NCBI GenBank assembly: GCA_910588155.1
Contig: CAJUPB010000002.1
Span: 186,001 to 250,000 of the forward strand
From: an uncultured Christensenellaceae bacterium
GTDB lineage: Bacteria; Bacillota; Clostridia; Christensenellales; Pumilibacteraceae
Direction of reading: 5' to 3'
DNA length: 64,000 bases
Shown here: positions 27,132-36,444 of the stretch, in pieces
Layout: every line of letters begins with the position of its first letter
How positions within the stretch are numbered: position 1 is the first letter of the stretch
The notes under the pieces: generated by a model
What the model was told of the DNA's origin: nothing
What the model saw: the letters and a program-made list of their open reading frames with translations, nothing else
Database searches by the model: none
Program-made: the position numbers and the translations under genes

Positions 27132-29879
27132 ATGAACTCTGAAAACAAAGTTGCAAATATCGAAAAAAAGAAAGAAAAGCATACATTGACGTTTTTCAAA
27201 CGGTTGCTTATAGTGGCAACTGCGGCGGTATTTTTAATATGTGCGGGGCTTTTCGTGTATATGGGTGTACATATGACGTCTCGCAGTACCGAAACCGTAA
27301 ACGACATCGGCGAACTTTATATGAACAGTATGGGCGACCACGAGGCAAAGCGTTTCGAAACGGCTATCGGCATTCGCTTGGAACAGGTGTGCGGACTTGC
27401 GCGTTCCGTCTCGCCTAAAAACGAAGACGACAGTGTAAACGAGAATGCGAACGAGGCCCTTAAATTACAGGCCGACGGTCGTGATTTCGAGTATCTGGCA
27501 TTTTATTACGATGACGGGGGCAAAGGCGATTTCGAAATAATCAAGTATAAAGACGAAACCGATTTAAGCAATAAAAAAATTACGGTGGACGACCCCGAAC
27601 CGTTTAAGAATTCGATTTTGGGTATCGATTCAAACGGTCAAAAAATCGAAAGCGAAAACAAAATCTGTGTGGGGAAAGATTCGGACGGAAATCCGCTGAT
27701 ACTTATGGCGGTGGTCGGAAAAGGCGTGGTCGGTCAGCACAGCGAGGGCAGCGTGTATCCCATTGACTATGCTTTGCAAAACGGCAAAAAATGCGCGGCT
27801 CTGGTCGCGGGCGTTCCCGTTTCTTACATAGCTGATATGTTGAAACTCGACGAGAATGTGGAAGGTGCCGATGCCGACGAGAGAGCAGTCTATTCGCACA
27901 TAATCAGAAATAACGGCACGTACGTCATAGAGAGCGGATTCGGCGTAGGCGGTGCCCCCGGCGAAATGGGTAACAACTATTACGACGCTTTGCGTGATTC
28001 CAGCGTGGACAAAAAAGACGGAGAAAGAATTGTCAGAGAGCTAAATGCGGCTATGATAAATGGGGAGCATTTTTCCGACATAATCAATATCGACGACAAT
28101 TCCTATACCCGTATACATTGCTGTCGGCTTACATATTCGGAGTGGTATCTCGTCACCATTATGGACTCCGACAAACTCGGTGCGCTCGTACGCGATTTGA
28201 GCGGAAGTTGGAGTTGGATGGCGATAGGCGTGTCGGCATCTATAATAGTGCTGCTTGTCACGCTGTTTGCTATGTATATGCTTTACAATAACTACACGGC
28301 AAAACAGCTCAAAGAAGCGCGCTATCAGGCGGAACACGCAAATAAAGCAAAAAGCGAATTCTTGTCGAGTATGAGTCACGATATCAGAACGCCTATGAAT
28401 GCTATTGTCGGTATGACTGCCATTGCCACAAGCAATATCGACGACAAAGAGCAGGTGCAGAACTGTCTCAAAAAGATTACTCTTTCCAGCAAACACCTTT
28501 TGGGACTCATAAACGACGTTTTGGATATGTCGAAAATCGAGAGCGGAAAAATGACACTGAATCTGGAACAAGTGTCGTTGCGGGAAGTTTTGGACAGCAT
28601 TGCCACCATCGTGCAGCCCCAAGTCAAAACAAAGAATCAGAAGTTTGCCATAAACGTGGACAATGTGATTTCCGAAAAAGTATACTGCGACAGCGTGCGC
28701 TTGAACCAGGTGCTTTTGAATCTGTTGTCCAATGCGATAAAATTTACACCCGACAGTGGTGAAATCGCGTTGTCGTTGAGTCAAGAGGTTTCGCCGATAA
28801 GCGAGAATTTCGTTCGCATACACGTGCGCGTGAGAGATACGGGAATCGGTATGACGCCCGAATTCCAAAAGAAGATATTCGAATCGTTTGTCCGTGAAGA
28901 CAATATGCGCGTACACAAAACGGAAGGTGCAGGACTCGGAATGTCGATTACGAAGTACATAGTAGACGCAATGAAGGGCACGATTGAACTTCAAAGCGAA
29001 CCTGGCAAAGGCACCGAATTCCATATAACCGTCGACCTCGAAAAGGCGGAAGAAATGGAAGAGGAAATGATACTTCCCGATTGGAATATGTTGGTGGTGG
29101 ACGACGACAGTCAGCTTTGCGAAACCACGACGGCGGCGCTCAAAGAAATCGGAGTGAAAGCCGAATGGACGCAAACGGGCGAGGAAGCCGTGGATATGGC
29201 GGTGGAAAGGCATAAAAAAGGTTGCGACTACAATATAGTACTTATGGATTGGAAGCTGCCCGGAATCGACGGCATAGAGACGGCGCGTAGGCTGCACGCG
29301 GCTCTCGGCGAAGATATACCAATATTATTGATTTCGGCGTATGATTGGGGTGAAATAGAAAAAGACGCGAGGGCGGCGGGAATCAGCGGATTCATAAGCA
29401 AGCCTCTGTTCAAGTCCACGCTCTACTACGGTCTCAAAAAATTTATCGACGGCGAAGAAAAAGCCGAAGATGCGGCAGTGGAGGCGATTAAGGGGGCGAA
29501 TATTTTGCTCGCCGAGGACAATGACCTCAACTGGGAAATCGCGGACACATTGCTTATGGCGGACGGCTTTAAAGTGGAGCGCGCCGAAAACGGACAGATT
29601 TGCGTGGATATGTTCTCCAAATCCAAAATCGGCGAATACGACGCGATTTTGATGGATATACGTATGCCGATTATGACAGGATACGAAGCGGCGGTGGAAA
29701 TCAGAAAACTTGACCGTGCCGACAATAATATCCCGATTATCGCAATGACGGCGGACGCGTTTGACGAAGACATAAAGCATTGCTTGGCTTGCGGTATGAA
29801 CGCACACGTCGCGAAACCGATAGACATAGACCTTGTCAAATCGACTTTGGCAAAGTTCATTGTCAAAAAGCAAGATTAA
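27132..29879 (+). CDS. Hybrid sensor histidine kinase with two receiver domains
   Basis: 915 residues. A membrane helix at about 24-46, an extracellular sensor domain of roughly 310 residues, and a second helix at about 361-385. A short coiled coil leads directly into the HisKA domain with phospho-accepting H416 (SMSHDIRTPMN); no HAMP domain is evident. The ATPase domain follows, with an N box near residue 524 and DTGIGM near 569. Two C-terminal receiver domains come last, with likely phospho-acceptors D706 (LMDWKLPGIDG) and D842 (LMDIRMPIMTG). This is the BarA/LuxQ-type layout, which needs an HPt protein to pass phosphate onward; one is encoded two genes downstream. The ligand is unknown. 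Confidence 0.93.
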   Translation: MNSENKVANIEKKKEKHTLTFFKRLLIVATAAVFLICAGLFVYMGVHMTSRSTETVNDIGELYMNSMGDHEAKRFETAIGIRLEQVCGLARSVSPKNEDDSVNENANEALKLQADGRDFEYLAFYYDDGGKGDFEIIKYKDETDLSNKKITVDDPEPFKNSILGIDSNGQKIESENKICVGKDSDGNPLILMAVVGKGVVGQHSEGSVYPIDYALQNGKKCAALVAGVPVSYIADMLKLDENVEGADADERAVYSHIIRNNGTYVIESGFGVGGAPGEMGNNYYDALRDSSVDKKDGERIVRELNAAMINGEHFSDIINIDDNSYTRIHCCRLTYSEWYLVTIMDSDKLGALVRDLSGSWSWMAIGVSASIIVLLVTLFAMYMLYNNYTAKQLKEARYQAEHANKAKSEFLSSMSHDIRTPMNAIVGMTAIATSNIDDKEQVQNCLKKITLSSKHLLGLINDVLDMSKIESGKMTLNLEQVSLREVLDSIATIVQPQVKTKNQKFAINVDNVISEKVYCDSVRLNQVLLNLLSNAIKFTPDSGEIALSLSQEVSPISENFVRIHVRVRDTGIGMTPEFQKKIFESFVREDNMRVHKTEGAGLGMSITKYIVDAMKGTIELQSEPGKGTEFHITVDLEKAEEMEEEMILPDWNMLVVDDDSQLCETTTAALKEIGVKAEWTQTGEEAVDMAVERHKKGCDYNIVLMDWKLPGIDGIETARRLHAALGEDIPILLISAYDWGEIEKDARAAGISGFISKPLFKSTLYYGLKKFIDGEEKAEDAAVEAIKGANILLAEDNDLNWEIADTLLMADGFKVERAENGQICVDMFSKSKIGEYDAILMDIRMPIMTGYEAAVEIRKLDRADNNIPIIAMTADAFDEDIKHCLACGMNAHVAKPIDIDLVKSTLAKFIVKKQD

Positions 29880-29898
29880 TCACGAATAAGGACTCTAT

Positions 29899-32751
29899 AT
29901 GAAGAAAACCGACAAAAAGAGAAAACAGACGATTTTAATCGTAGACGACTCTGAAATCAATCGTTCTCTGCTTGCCGATATGTTGGGCAACGAGTTCACG
30001 ATTTTAGAGGCGGAAGACGGCACGCAAGCCGTGGCTACGTTGCAGCAGGAAGGCAGCGGGATAGACCTCGTGCTGCTCGATATCGTTATGCCGAAAATGG
30101 ACGGCTTCGAAGTGCTTGCCGTTATGAACCGCAACAACTGGATAAAAGATATTCCCGTCATAATGATTTCTTCGGAGACTTCTCCGTCCTGTATAGAGCG
30201 CGCTTACGAACTCGGCGTCACCGATTTTATAAATCGGCCTTTTGACGTATGGATTGTACGCAGACGCGTTATGAACACGCTTATGTTGTCGAGCAAGCGG
30301 AAAAAGCTTGTGGGAATGGTTACCGACCAGATTTTCGAACGCGAAAAAATGAGTAACCTTATGATAACGATTTTGAGTCATATCGTCGAATTCCGAAACG
30401 GCGAAAGCGGTATGCACGTCTTGCACATAAGGACAATTTCCGAACTGCTTTTGAAAAGTTTGGCGTTGAAAACGGATAAATACGGTTTGACGCAAGCGGA
30501 CATTTCGCTCATAAGCACGGCGTCTGCTTTGCACGACATCGGAAAAATCGGTATACCCGACCATATTCTGAACAAGCCGGGAAAATTTACGCCGGAAGAA
30601 TACGAGATTATGAAGACGCACTCCGAAATAGGCGCGTCTATGTTTAACGATTTGGATTTCATAAAGGACGAGAAGTTGGTCAAATACGCCTATGAAATTT
30701 GCCGTCACCACCACGAACGCTATGACGGCAGAGGCTATCCTGACGGTCTGAAAGGTGAGGAAATACCCATTTCCGCGCAGATAGTTTCGCTTGCCGACGT
30801 GTACGACGCCCTCACGAGCACGCGCGTTTACAAGCCGCCGTTCAGTCACGATAAGGCGTTGCAGATGATTCTGAACGGCGAATGCGGATTGTTCAATCCG
30901 TTGCTTTTGGAGTGCTTGGACGACGTTAAAGACAAACTTGTCGCGGAGTTGCAGATAAGCTCGCCGGGCAGAGAAACGTTTGACGATATGCGCAGGGTCG
31001 CCGACGAAATGTTGCAAAAAGACGAACTTTCCACTTCCGCGAGAACGCTGACTCTTTTGGAAAACGAAAGAATAAAGACGAGATTCTTCGCCGAGCTTTC
31101 TCACGAAATTCAGTTCGAATACGTCAGCGAGCCGCCGATGCTTATGATATCCGATTTCGGAGAGAGAAAGCTGGGGTTGGAAGAAATAACTATGAATCCC
31201 CGAACCGACGCCAAAGTCAGAAATGTGTTCGGAGAGGATAAGCTGAAAGCGTTTGTGGAAATAGTGCAAAAGACGACGCCGGAAAATTATGCGTTCAGTA
31301 TAGAAATGCCGTTGCCTCTCGGAGGAGAACAGCGTTGGACGCGGGTGTCGGGCAGAGCGTTGTTTTCGGGCGAGCCGCTTGTCAGGACGGGCGTTATAGG
31401 TAAAATCATAGATATAAACAGCGAGAAAACGGTGATAAACGAGTTGCAACACAAGGCGACTCACGACCCGTTGACGTTGCTTTACAACAATGCTACTGCA
31501 CGGGAACTCATAACGCGCAGACTTATAGAGAATCCGAACCGCGAATATGTGATGCTCTATCTCGACCTCGACTACTTTAAGACGATAAACGATACATACG
31601 GGCATAATTTCGGAAACGACGTATTGCGCCATATTTCCGACAAACTACGTGCGGCATTGCGTAAGGACGACATCATAGCACGTGTGGGCGGCGACGAATT
31701 CATAGCTTTCTTCGAAAGTCACAAGTCGCAGGATGCAACTATAAAGCGTATTTTCGACAGTCTCATAGAGCCGTTCAGAAATTTGCCGTTGTCGGTAAGC
31801 ATAGGCGCGGCGCAGACGACGGACGGCGTTCGCGATTACGAGTCCCTTTACAATAATGCGGACCGCGCTATGTACGAGGCGAAACGCGGCGGCAAACAGG
31901 GTATACGCCATTACGACGCTTCCGTGACGGAAGAATTCCCGACGGTGACCGTGATTGACGAGCCGAGCAAGAGCGACGAACTTTCTGTCAAACTGTCGTC
32001 CAAAAAAGATTTGACGGCACTATTGAAAGAGGCGCGCAAAGTTCACGACAGCTTGCGCATACTCGACGCAACGACAATGACGAAGTACGTCGCGGACATA
32101 AACGGAGAATTCGACAAAAAGGCCGGCGAAGAAGAGTATTGCGGCGCCGGCAGAAACAGCGTTGCGGAACGCGCGCTAATGACGAAAAGCCGCGCTTGCG
32201 ATTTGGCTTTCAGAGGCGGAGAGTTATATCAATCGACGGCGCTGTATGTCGAATGCGCCGGCAAGCCGTATGTATTGGAAGTGGTCGAACCTTTGAATAC
32301 CCAAACGCTTTCGGCAATCTGCGGCACCTCCGAAATAATCGCTATGATAGACAGACTCGGAGGAAAGCGTTATGTCGACGTTGCCACAAATGCTTATAAT
32401 AACAATTTCTACGAAGAGCAGTTGAAAGATTTGACCGATTTTTACAGCGTTGCCGCAGTCAAAACCGACGCTGCGGACGGCGATTCGGAAAAGAGCGCAA
32501 GCAAAGTCGCGGAAACAATATATTCCTGCGTGAGAGGCGTGGATGCGCTTATACGGAAAAACGGCTCCGAATTTCTGCTTATTATGAAAAACGTCGGGGA
32601 AGAGCGTTTCGAAGAGGCTTTGAACAGGACGACGGAAACTTTGGAAAAAGAAGGCTTTAAGGTTAAAATCGGCAGTTGCCGCGCTTTGGGTAAATTGGAA
32701 ACCATTGTGGAGAAAGCCGAGAAAAATGCGAACAAAAAGGTAAAAAAATAA
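29899..32751 (+). CDS. Response regulator: REC, HD-GYP, GGDEF and a second degenerate GGDEF
   Basis: 950 residues. The receiver domain has D61 (LLDIVMPKMDG). An HD-GYP phosphodiesterase domain follows, with H212-D213 (HDIGKIGIPDHIL) and the GYP motif at about 279-281 (GRGYPDG). A PAS-like segment lies around 370-500. The first GGDEF domain has an intact VGGDEF at 597-601 and should make cyclic-di-GMP. The C-terminal 150 or so residues again look like a GGDEF fold (YVDVATNAYNNNFYEEQL, then NGSEF at 888-892 in place of GGDEF), so this copy is probably catalytically dead. The protein thus carries both synthesis and degradation modules under phosphorylation control. It lies 19 bases after the kinase and 12 bases before the HPt gene. 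Confidence 0.9.
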   Translation: MKKTDKKRKQTILIVDDSEINRSLLADMLGNEFTILEAEDGTQAVATLQQEGSGIDLVLLDIVMPKMDGFEVLAVMNRNNWIKDIPVIMISSETSPSCIERAYELGVTDFINRPFDVWIVRRRVMNTLMLSSKRKKLVGMVTDQIFEREKMSNLMITILSHIVEFRNGESGMHVLHIRTISELLLKSLALKTDKYGLTQADISLISTASALHDIGKIGIPDHILNKPGKFTPEEYEIMKTHSEIGASMFNDLDFIKDEKLVKYAYEICRHHHERYDGRGYPDGLKGEEIPISAQIVSLADVYDALTSTRVYKPPFSHDKALQMILNGECGLFNPLLLECLDDVKDKLVAELQISSPGRETFDDMRRVADEMLQKDELSTSARTLTLLENERIKTRFFAELSHEIQFEYVSEPPMLMISDFGERKLGLEEITMNPRTDAKVRNVFGEDKLKAFVEIVQKTTPENYAFSIEMPLPLGGEQRWTRVSGRALFSGEPLVRTGVIGKIIDINSEKTVINELQHKATHDPLTLLYNNATARELITRRLIENPNREYVMLYLDLDYFKTINDTYGHNFGNDVLRHISDKLRAALRKDDIIARVGGDEFIAFFESHKSQDATIKRIFDSLIEPFRNLPLSVSIGAAQTTDGVRDYESLYNNADRAMYEAKRGGKQGIRHYDASVTEEFPTVTVIDEPSKSDELSVKLSSKKDLTALLKEARKVHDSLRILDATTMTKYVADINGEFDKKAGEEEYCGAGRNSVAERALMTKSRACDLAFRGGELYQSTALYVECAGKPYVLEVVEPLNTQTLSAICGTSEIIAMIDRLGGKRYVDVATNAYNNNFYEEQLKDLTDFYSVAAVKTDAADGDSEKSASKVAETIYSCVRGVDALIRKNGSEFLLIMKNVGEERFEEALNRTTETLEKEGFKVKIGSCRALGKLETIVEKAEKNANKKVKK

Positions 32752-32763
32752 GGAGAAAAAGTT

Positions 32764-33123
32764 ATGACGTTACGCGAGTTTTATGACAAAATCGGAGTAG
32801 ACCCCACGAACGTATTACAACGTTTCGGAGGAAGCGAAGCTATGCTCGGCAAGTTTGTAAAGAAGTTTCTTGCCGACGGTACTTTTGTACAACTGACTGA
32901 AGCGGTGGCGAAAAGCGATTGGGAAGGAACGTTCCGCGCCGCGCATACTCTCAAAGGATTGAGCGGCAATTTCGATTTCTTGAAAATACACGAGCTGTCT
33001 TCGAAGATTGTCGAGCGATACCGTGCGGGCGACTTCGATGCGATAGCTCCTCTTTTCGACGAACTCAAAGTGCGATATGAGGAAACCGTTAATTATTTGA
33101 CGGAGTTTTGCGGGCAAAATTAA
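32764..33123 (+). CDS. HPt histidine phosphotransfer protein
   Basis: 119 residues, helical, with the HPt signature AAHTLKGLSGN and phospho-accepting H61. AAGGAGAAA lies before the ATG. It should shuttle phosphate from the receiver domains of the hybrid kinase to the receiver of the HD-GYP/GGDEF protein, closing a His-Asp-His-Asp relay encoded entirely in this operon. A strong terminator follows. Confidence 0.92.
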   Translation: MTLREFYDKIGVDPTNVLQRFGGSEAMLGKFVKKFLADGTFVQLTEAVAKSDWEGTFRAAHTLKGLSGNFDFLKIHELSSKIVERYRAGDFDAIAPLFDELKVRYEETVNYLTEFCGQN

Positions 33124-33132
33124 ACGAAACGT

Positions 33133-33168
33133 AAAAAGCGGTCTTGTATATGCAAGACCGCTTTTTTT
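33133..33168. terminator. Bidirectional terminator between the phosphorelay operon and tldE
   Basis: AAAAAGCGGTCTTG (33133-33146) pairs perfectly with CAAGACCGCTTTTT (33153-33166). A/T runs on both sides let it serve both converging units. Confidence 0.92.
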
Positions 33169-33180
33169 ATGAATTATAAC

Positions 33181-34380
33181 TTAACCGAATATGTCCAACG
33201 AACCGCAATTGCTTTTGAAAAGGTTGTTTTTTGCAGAACCCAAATATCTTTCGCCGTATAAACCGAACAGATTTGCCGTCAGATTTCTGTGAGGCAATCT
33301 GCCGACTATTTTGCCGTTTTCCACGAGGAAGCAGAGTTGGCAGGGCATACCCACAGTGCCGTCGGGAGAGACGTCGCCGCCCGAAGTTATGGCAACGTAT
33401 ATAAAGCTGTCGGCAATATCCGTCACCTTATCCGCCGTATCTCCGATATGCAAACCTTCCAATCCGTAGGTTGGCACGGAGTCGAAAGAGTCGCTGGACG
33501 CACTTGCGGAAAGAGGAAGATTGAACATACCCGCGCTGCGTTTATTGGAAAGCAGTCCGCGGAGTATGCCTCCGTCCACGAGTTTGAAGCCGTTGTCGGG
33601 AGTGCCTTCCGCATCGAAGAAGGGAACATTGATATCTTTGTTGGCAAGCTTTCTGTCTACGGAAAGAGTAAACCTGTCGGAAAAAAGCTTTTGTCCTATT
33701 TTTCCCGCAAATTTGCCCGCGCCGTTGCAGTACACTTCGGGAATAAGGTCGCTTATGACTCTTGCAAAGACCATTCCGCTGTCTATGGCAATTGGCAACT
33801 TCTTTTCGGGTTCGGCAACTTCGTTCAGGAATGCGTCCGCAAGCATTTTGCAGTCGGATACGATTGTATCTTCGTTGTAATTGTAACCCCTGTGCTGATA
33901 ATAGAAGTCGTGTATGTTGGCGGATTTCTTGTCTTTGAACACTAGCGTAACTTCGAGATTGTTGCCTGCATATTTCAAATGAGACCCTTTCGAGTTGGTA
34001 TACTCTTTTTCGACGTATTCGAGCTCGATTTTATTCGACGCCGTAAAGCGGGGCGCGGCTTGTTCTATGCGTGAAAGAAGAGAGGAAGAGGCTTTGACTA
34101 TATCTTCCGCAGGGATGATTTTTTTAATGTTGTCGACTTGTTTTTTGTCCGAGGAAAGAGAACAGGGATAGGGGACGCCGCGACTCAATGCCGCTTCCGC
34201 TTTCTTGTAAAGCTCGCTGTCGTCGGCTTTGCCTATTTGCCCCGCAACGCCTATATGCTGCCCGTCATAGGCTCTGACCGTCGTGAAAGTGGTTACGACC
34301 TTGCGCAGAGAATCGGGCTTGCCCGCGCTTATATTGACGCCGTAGCCTTCTCTTTTGGTTACTATTTTTTCGGTTTCCAT
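33181..34380 (-). CDS. tldE: TldE/PmbA-family protein, TldD partner
   Basis: 399 residues. Recognised by the TldE-type C-terminal half (GFKLVDGGILRGLLSNKRSAG, YVAITSGGDVSPDGTVGM) and the absence of the HExxxH metal site, as expected for the non-catalytic subunit of the TldD/TldE protease. In E. coli this pair trims microcin B17 leader peptides and degrades unfolded small proteins. It starts with AAGGAGAAGG upstream and lies 13 bases after tldD, so the two are one transcription unit. TldE names the role; PmbA is an older synonym. Confidence 0.9.
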   Translation of the reverse strand: METEKIVTKREGYGVNISAGKPDSLRKVVTTFTTVRAYDGQHIGVAGQIGKADDSELYKKAEAALSRGVPYPCSLSSDKKQVDNIKKIIPAEDIVKASSSLLSRIEQAAPRFTASNKIELEYVEKEYTNSKGSHLKYAGNNLEVTLVFKDKKSANIHDFYYQHRGYNYNEDTIVSDCKMLADAFLNEVAEPEKKLPIAIDSGMVFARVISDLIPEVYCNGAGKFAGKIGQKLFSDRFTLSVDRKLANKDINVPFFDAEGTPDNGFKLVDGGILRGLLSNKRSAGMFNLPLSASASSDSFDSVPTYGLEGLHIGDTADKVTDIADSFIYVAITSGGDVSPDGTVGMPCQLCFLVENGKIVGRLPHRNLTANLFGLYGERYLGSAKNNLFKSNCGSLDIFG

Positions 34381-34393
34381 TTTTGCCTTCTCC

Positions 34394-35728
34394 TTATTGA
34401 ACGTTCATTTCGCTCACACTTATATATGCGCCGCCGAGACTGACTTTAAGAGGGTATTGTTCCATTTTGCCGCAATTTCCGCCGATGATTTGCATATCTT
34501 CGGCTTTCGAAACGCCGTCTATTTTTCCCAATGTTTCGAACACGTCGCCGCTGATGACCGCTATCTTGACGGGACAGGTTATTTTGCCGTTTTCTATGCG
34601 GTATGCGATATTGGGCGCGATTGTGAATCGGGACAGTCCCGAACCGTGTTTGCAGGTCTTGATGAAATATCCGTACCGTATTTGCTTGACGAGGTCTTTG
34701 AACGAATTATCGCCCTTGCCCTCTATAAGTGTTGTCGTCATTCGCACAATCGGTTCGAAATCGCAATTGATTGCTCTGGCATTTCCCGTGAGTTCTTCTC
34801 CGATATCGGCAGCAGTCTTTGCGCTGTGCAGTCTGCCTGTGAGAATGCCGTCTTTTATCAGATAGGTCTTTTTGGTTTTTGTTCCTTCGTCGTCGTAGGG
34901 GACATATCCCGCACCTGCTATATCTCCGGTGTCGTATATGGAGAGAACATCCGTTGCGACTTTCTTGCCCAGCGCCCACTCTTTTTTCATAGTTTCGTCG
35001 CCGAGCATAAAGTCGGCTTCTGATTTATGCCCGAAAGATTCGTGCGCGAATACGCCTGCCACGGGAGGGGCAAGCACGACGGGATAATTGCCCGGTTCCA
35101 CCGAACGTGCCGTTAAAAGGAATTTATCGGACTCGTACATAAAGTCGGTAAGTTCGGCTTTCGTGATTTTGAGGTCGTTGAAGCAATCGGCGGATTTAAT
35201 GATATGGTTGTCGAATGTTTCTTTGCCGAATGCCAAGGAAACTTGTATGATTGCCGTAACGTATTGAATATCGTAAGTAATGTCCGCACCCAGAGAAGAG
35301 CAAAATTCGTAAACGCTGCGGCGGTCTCCGTAGACCGCAGACGCCACTTTCAGATATTCGTCGTCCTCTACAAACTTTTTGCGTTTTTCTATGAAGTCCC
35401 GCTTCTTTTCCAGCGGAATGTCTGCCACGCTGTTATTTTCGTATTTCAAAAGTTTATCGCGATTTACCTCGAATTTTTTTACGACGGGGTCGTTCAAAAT
35501 ATCGGGATTCGGCGTTGCGCATTCGTAAAGCGTATCCAATTCCGCTTGAACGTTTTCTGGATTGTCGGTGGAGCAATAATACCACATTTTGCCGTCGTAG
35601 ACTCTTATGAATGCTTTGTCTATGACGGTATCTTTACACTCCGTCAAGTCGTTGCCGACATACTGAACGTTGGACGCAAACCGAATTTCGCGGCGCACGT
35701 CGGCATAAAAACCGTCTTTGAATTTCAT
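34394..35728 (-). CDS. tldD: TldD-family metalloprotease
   Basis: 444 residues. The catalytic zinc motif HExxxH is present as HESFGH at 229-234 inside GVFAHESFGHKSEADFMLG, a hallmark of TldD. Together with TldE it forms a heterodimeric protease in which the active site lies on TldD. ATG 35728 is preceded by AAAGGAGG and by a strong promoter at 35756-35784. Confidence 0.92.
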   Translation of the reverse strand: MKFKDGFYADVRREIRFASNVQYVGNDLTECKDTVIDKAFIRVYDGKMWYYCSTDNPENVQAELDTLYECATPNPDILNDPVVKKFEVNRDKLLKYENNSVADIPLEKKRDFIEKRKKFVEDDEYLKVASAVYGDRRSVYEFCSSLGADITYDIQYVTAIIQVSLAFGKETFDNHIIKSADCFNDLKITKAELTDFMYESDKFLLTARSVEPGNYPVVLAPPVAGVFAHESFGHKSEADFMLGDETMKKEWALGKKVATDVLSIYDTGDIAGAGYVPYDDEGTKTKKTYLIKDGILTGRLHSAKTAADIGEELTGNARAINCDFEPIVRMTTTLIEGKGDNSFKDLVKQIRYGYFIKTCKHGSGLSRFTIAPNIAYRIENGKITCPVKIAVISGDVFETLGKIDGVSKAEDMQIIGGNCGKMEQYPLKVSLGGAYISVSEMNVQ

Positions 35729-35755
35729 TTTCGAAATCCTCCTTTAATTGTGTTT

Positions 35756-35784
35756 ATTATATAACCGCAAAAAAAATATGTCAA
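35756..35784 (-). promoter_or_regulatory. Promoter of tldD-tldE
   Basis: On the minus strand: TTGACA (35784-35779), 17 bases, TATAAT (35761-35756). Full consensus at both boxes. Confidence 0.88.
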
Positions 35785-35873
35785 GTTGCTGGCAGTTAAA
35801 GCGGTGTCGAAATATCGGACGAATTGTCCGCGAATAAAAATTTCTCGGTTTTTATAAACGGACGGCAAATCGC

Positions 35874-35902
35874 TTGCATTTTTTTCGCATTGAATATATA
35901 AT
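35874..35902 (+). promoter_or_regulatory. Promoter of tRNA-Val
   Basis: TTGCAT (35874-35879), 17 bases, TATAAT (35897-35902), with the mature tRNA starting 12 bases downstream. Confidence 0.8.
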
Positions 35903-35913
35903 AATTAAAGTAT

Positions 35914-35988
35914 GGGCAATTAACTCAGCGGGAGAGTGCTTCCTTCACATGGAAGAAGTCAGGGGTTCGAATCCCTTATTGCCCACCA
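35914..35988 (+). tRNA. tRNA-Val (anticodon CAC)
   Basis: The acceptor GGGCAAT pairs with ATTGCCC, the anticodon arm CTTCC/GGAAG encloses TTCACAT, and the T arm contains GGTTCGAATCC. The encoded CCA is at 35986-35988. Its 3' end borders the accessory islet that begins just downstream. Confidence 0.96.
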
Positions 35989-35998
35989 GATGAGACGT

Positions 35999-36034
35999 AT
36001 ACGCACACTTTATCTTGGTGTGCGTATTTGTTTT
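35999..36034 (+). terminator. Terminator of tRNA-Val
   Basis: ATACGCACAC pairs with GTGTGCGTAT, followed by TTGTTTT. The same stem and flanks recur after the tmRNA on the other strand (52970-53008). Confidence 0.85.
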
Positions 36035-36047
36035 ATCTTCTTCTATC

Positions 36048-36065
36048 ACCTAAAACGAACTCCTT
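36048..36065 (+). repeat. 18-bp direct repeat, left copy
   Basis: ACCTAAAACGAACTCCTT, identical to 41487-41504. This copy is also the left arm of a terminator-like hairpin whose right arm GTTTTAGGT lies at 36080-36088 before a T run. The two copies bracket the A+T-rich restriction islet. Confidence 0.75.
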
Positions 36066-36286
36066 GATTTATGGAATCGGTTTTAGGTTTTTCTTTTTAT
36101 ATCTTATCATTTCGACCGTAGCGAGCGGAGAAAGTTTTATTCGCATTTTATCTACTCTAACGTACTTCTTATCTATCCGGATTTCTCGGCTTGTAATGAC
36201 ATAAGGGCATAGTGGCGCTTGCGCGTGCGCCCCAATTTTGTTGCTGCCCTTGCTTTTTAGCGGTTGCTTTCGGTTTTCTCTTTTCG
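36066..36286. other. Non-coding stretch with nested inverted repeats
   Basis: No credible gene. The outer arms AAGGGCA (36203-36209) and TGCCCTT (36245-36251) enclose GGCGC/GCGCC. The short open frames here have no ribosome site and are not conserved in codon pattern, so they are taken as chance. Confidence 0.5.
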
Positions 36287-36370
36287 GTTGTGTCGGTTTG
36301 CGGCGGGTGCTTGACGGTGAGCGTCAGCGAGCCGCTTGTTATATCAAGCACCCGCCATAGTGCCATTTTA
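36287..36370. repeat. Dispersed palindromic repeat, copy 1
   Basis: About 80 bases roughly 80% identical by eye to 51956-52040. It contains perfect 13-bp inverted arms, GGCGGGTGCTTGA (36302-36314) and TCAAGCACCCGCC (36344-36356), and ends with a shared GTGCCATTT. Both copies lie downstream of tRNA genes, at the edge of accessory DNA. It may be a small non-autonomous element or a structured RNA. Confidence 0.7.
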
Positions 36371-36389
36371 GTTTTTGACAAGAAAATGC

Positions 36390-36418
36390 TTGCTTTTATT
36401 CGCGTTTTAGAATATAAT
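36390..36418 (+). promoter_or_regulatory. Promoter of the HTH-Dam methylase operon
   Basis: TTGCTT (36390-36395), 17 bases, TATAAT (36413-36418). The ATG at 36445 is preceded by GAGGTG. The methylase has its own N-terminal HTH domain, which could bind near this promoter. Confidence 0.65.
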
Positions 36419-36444
36419 ATATGCAAAACTTTCGAGGTGTAAAT

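Noticed and set aside
36212..36442. Short peptide frame similar to one at 51870-52091
   Set aside because: The similarity is limited to the palindromic DNA repeat; no ribosome site and no conservation outside it.
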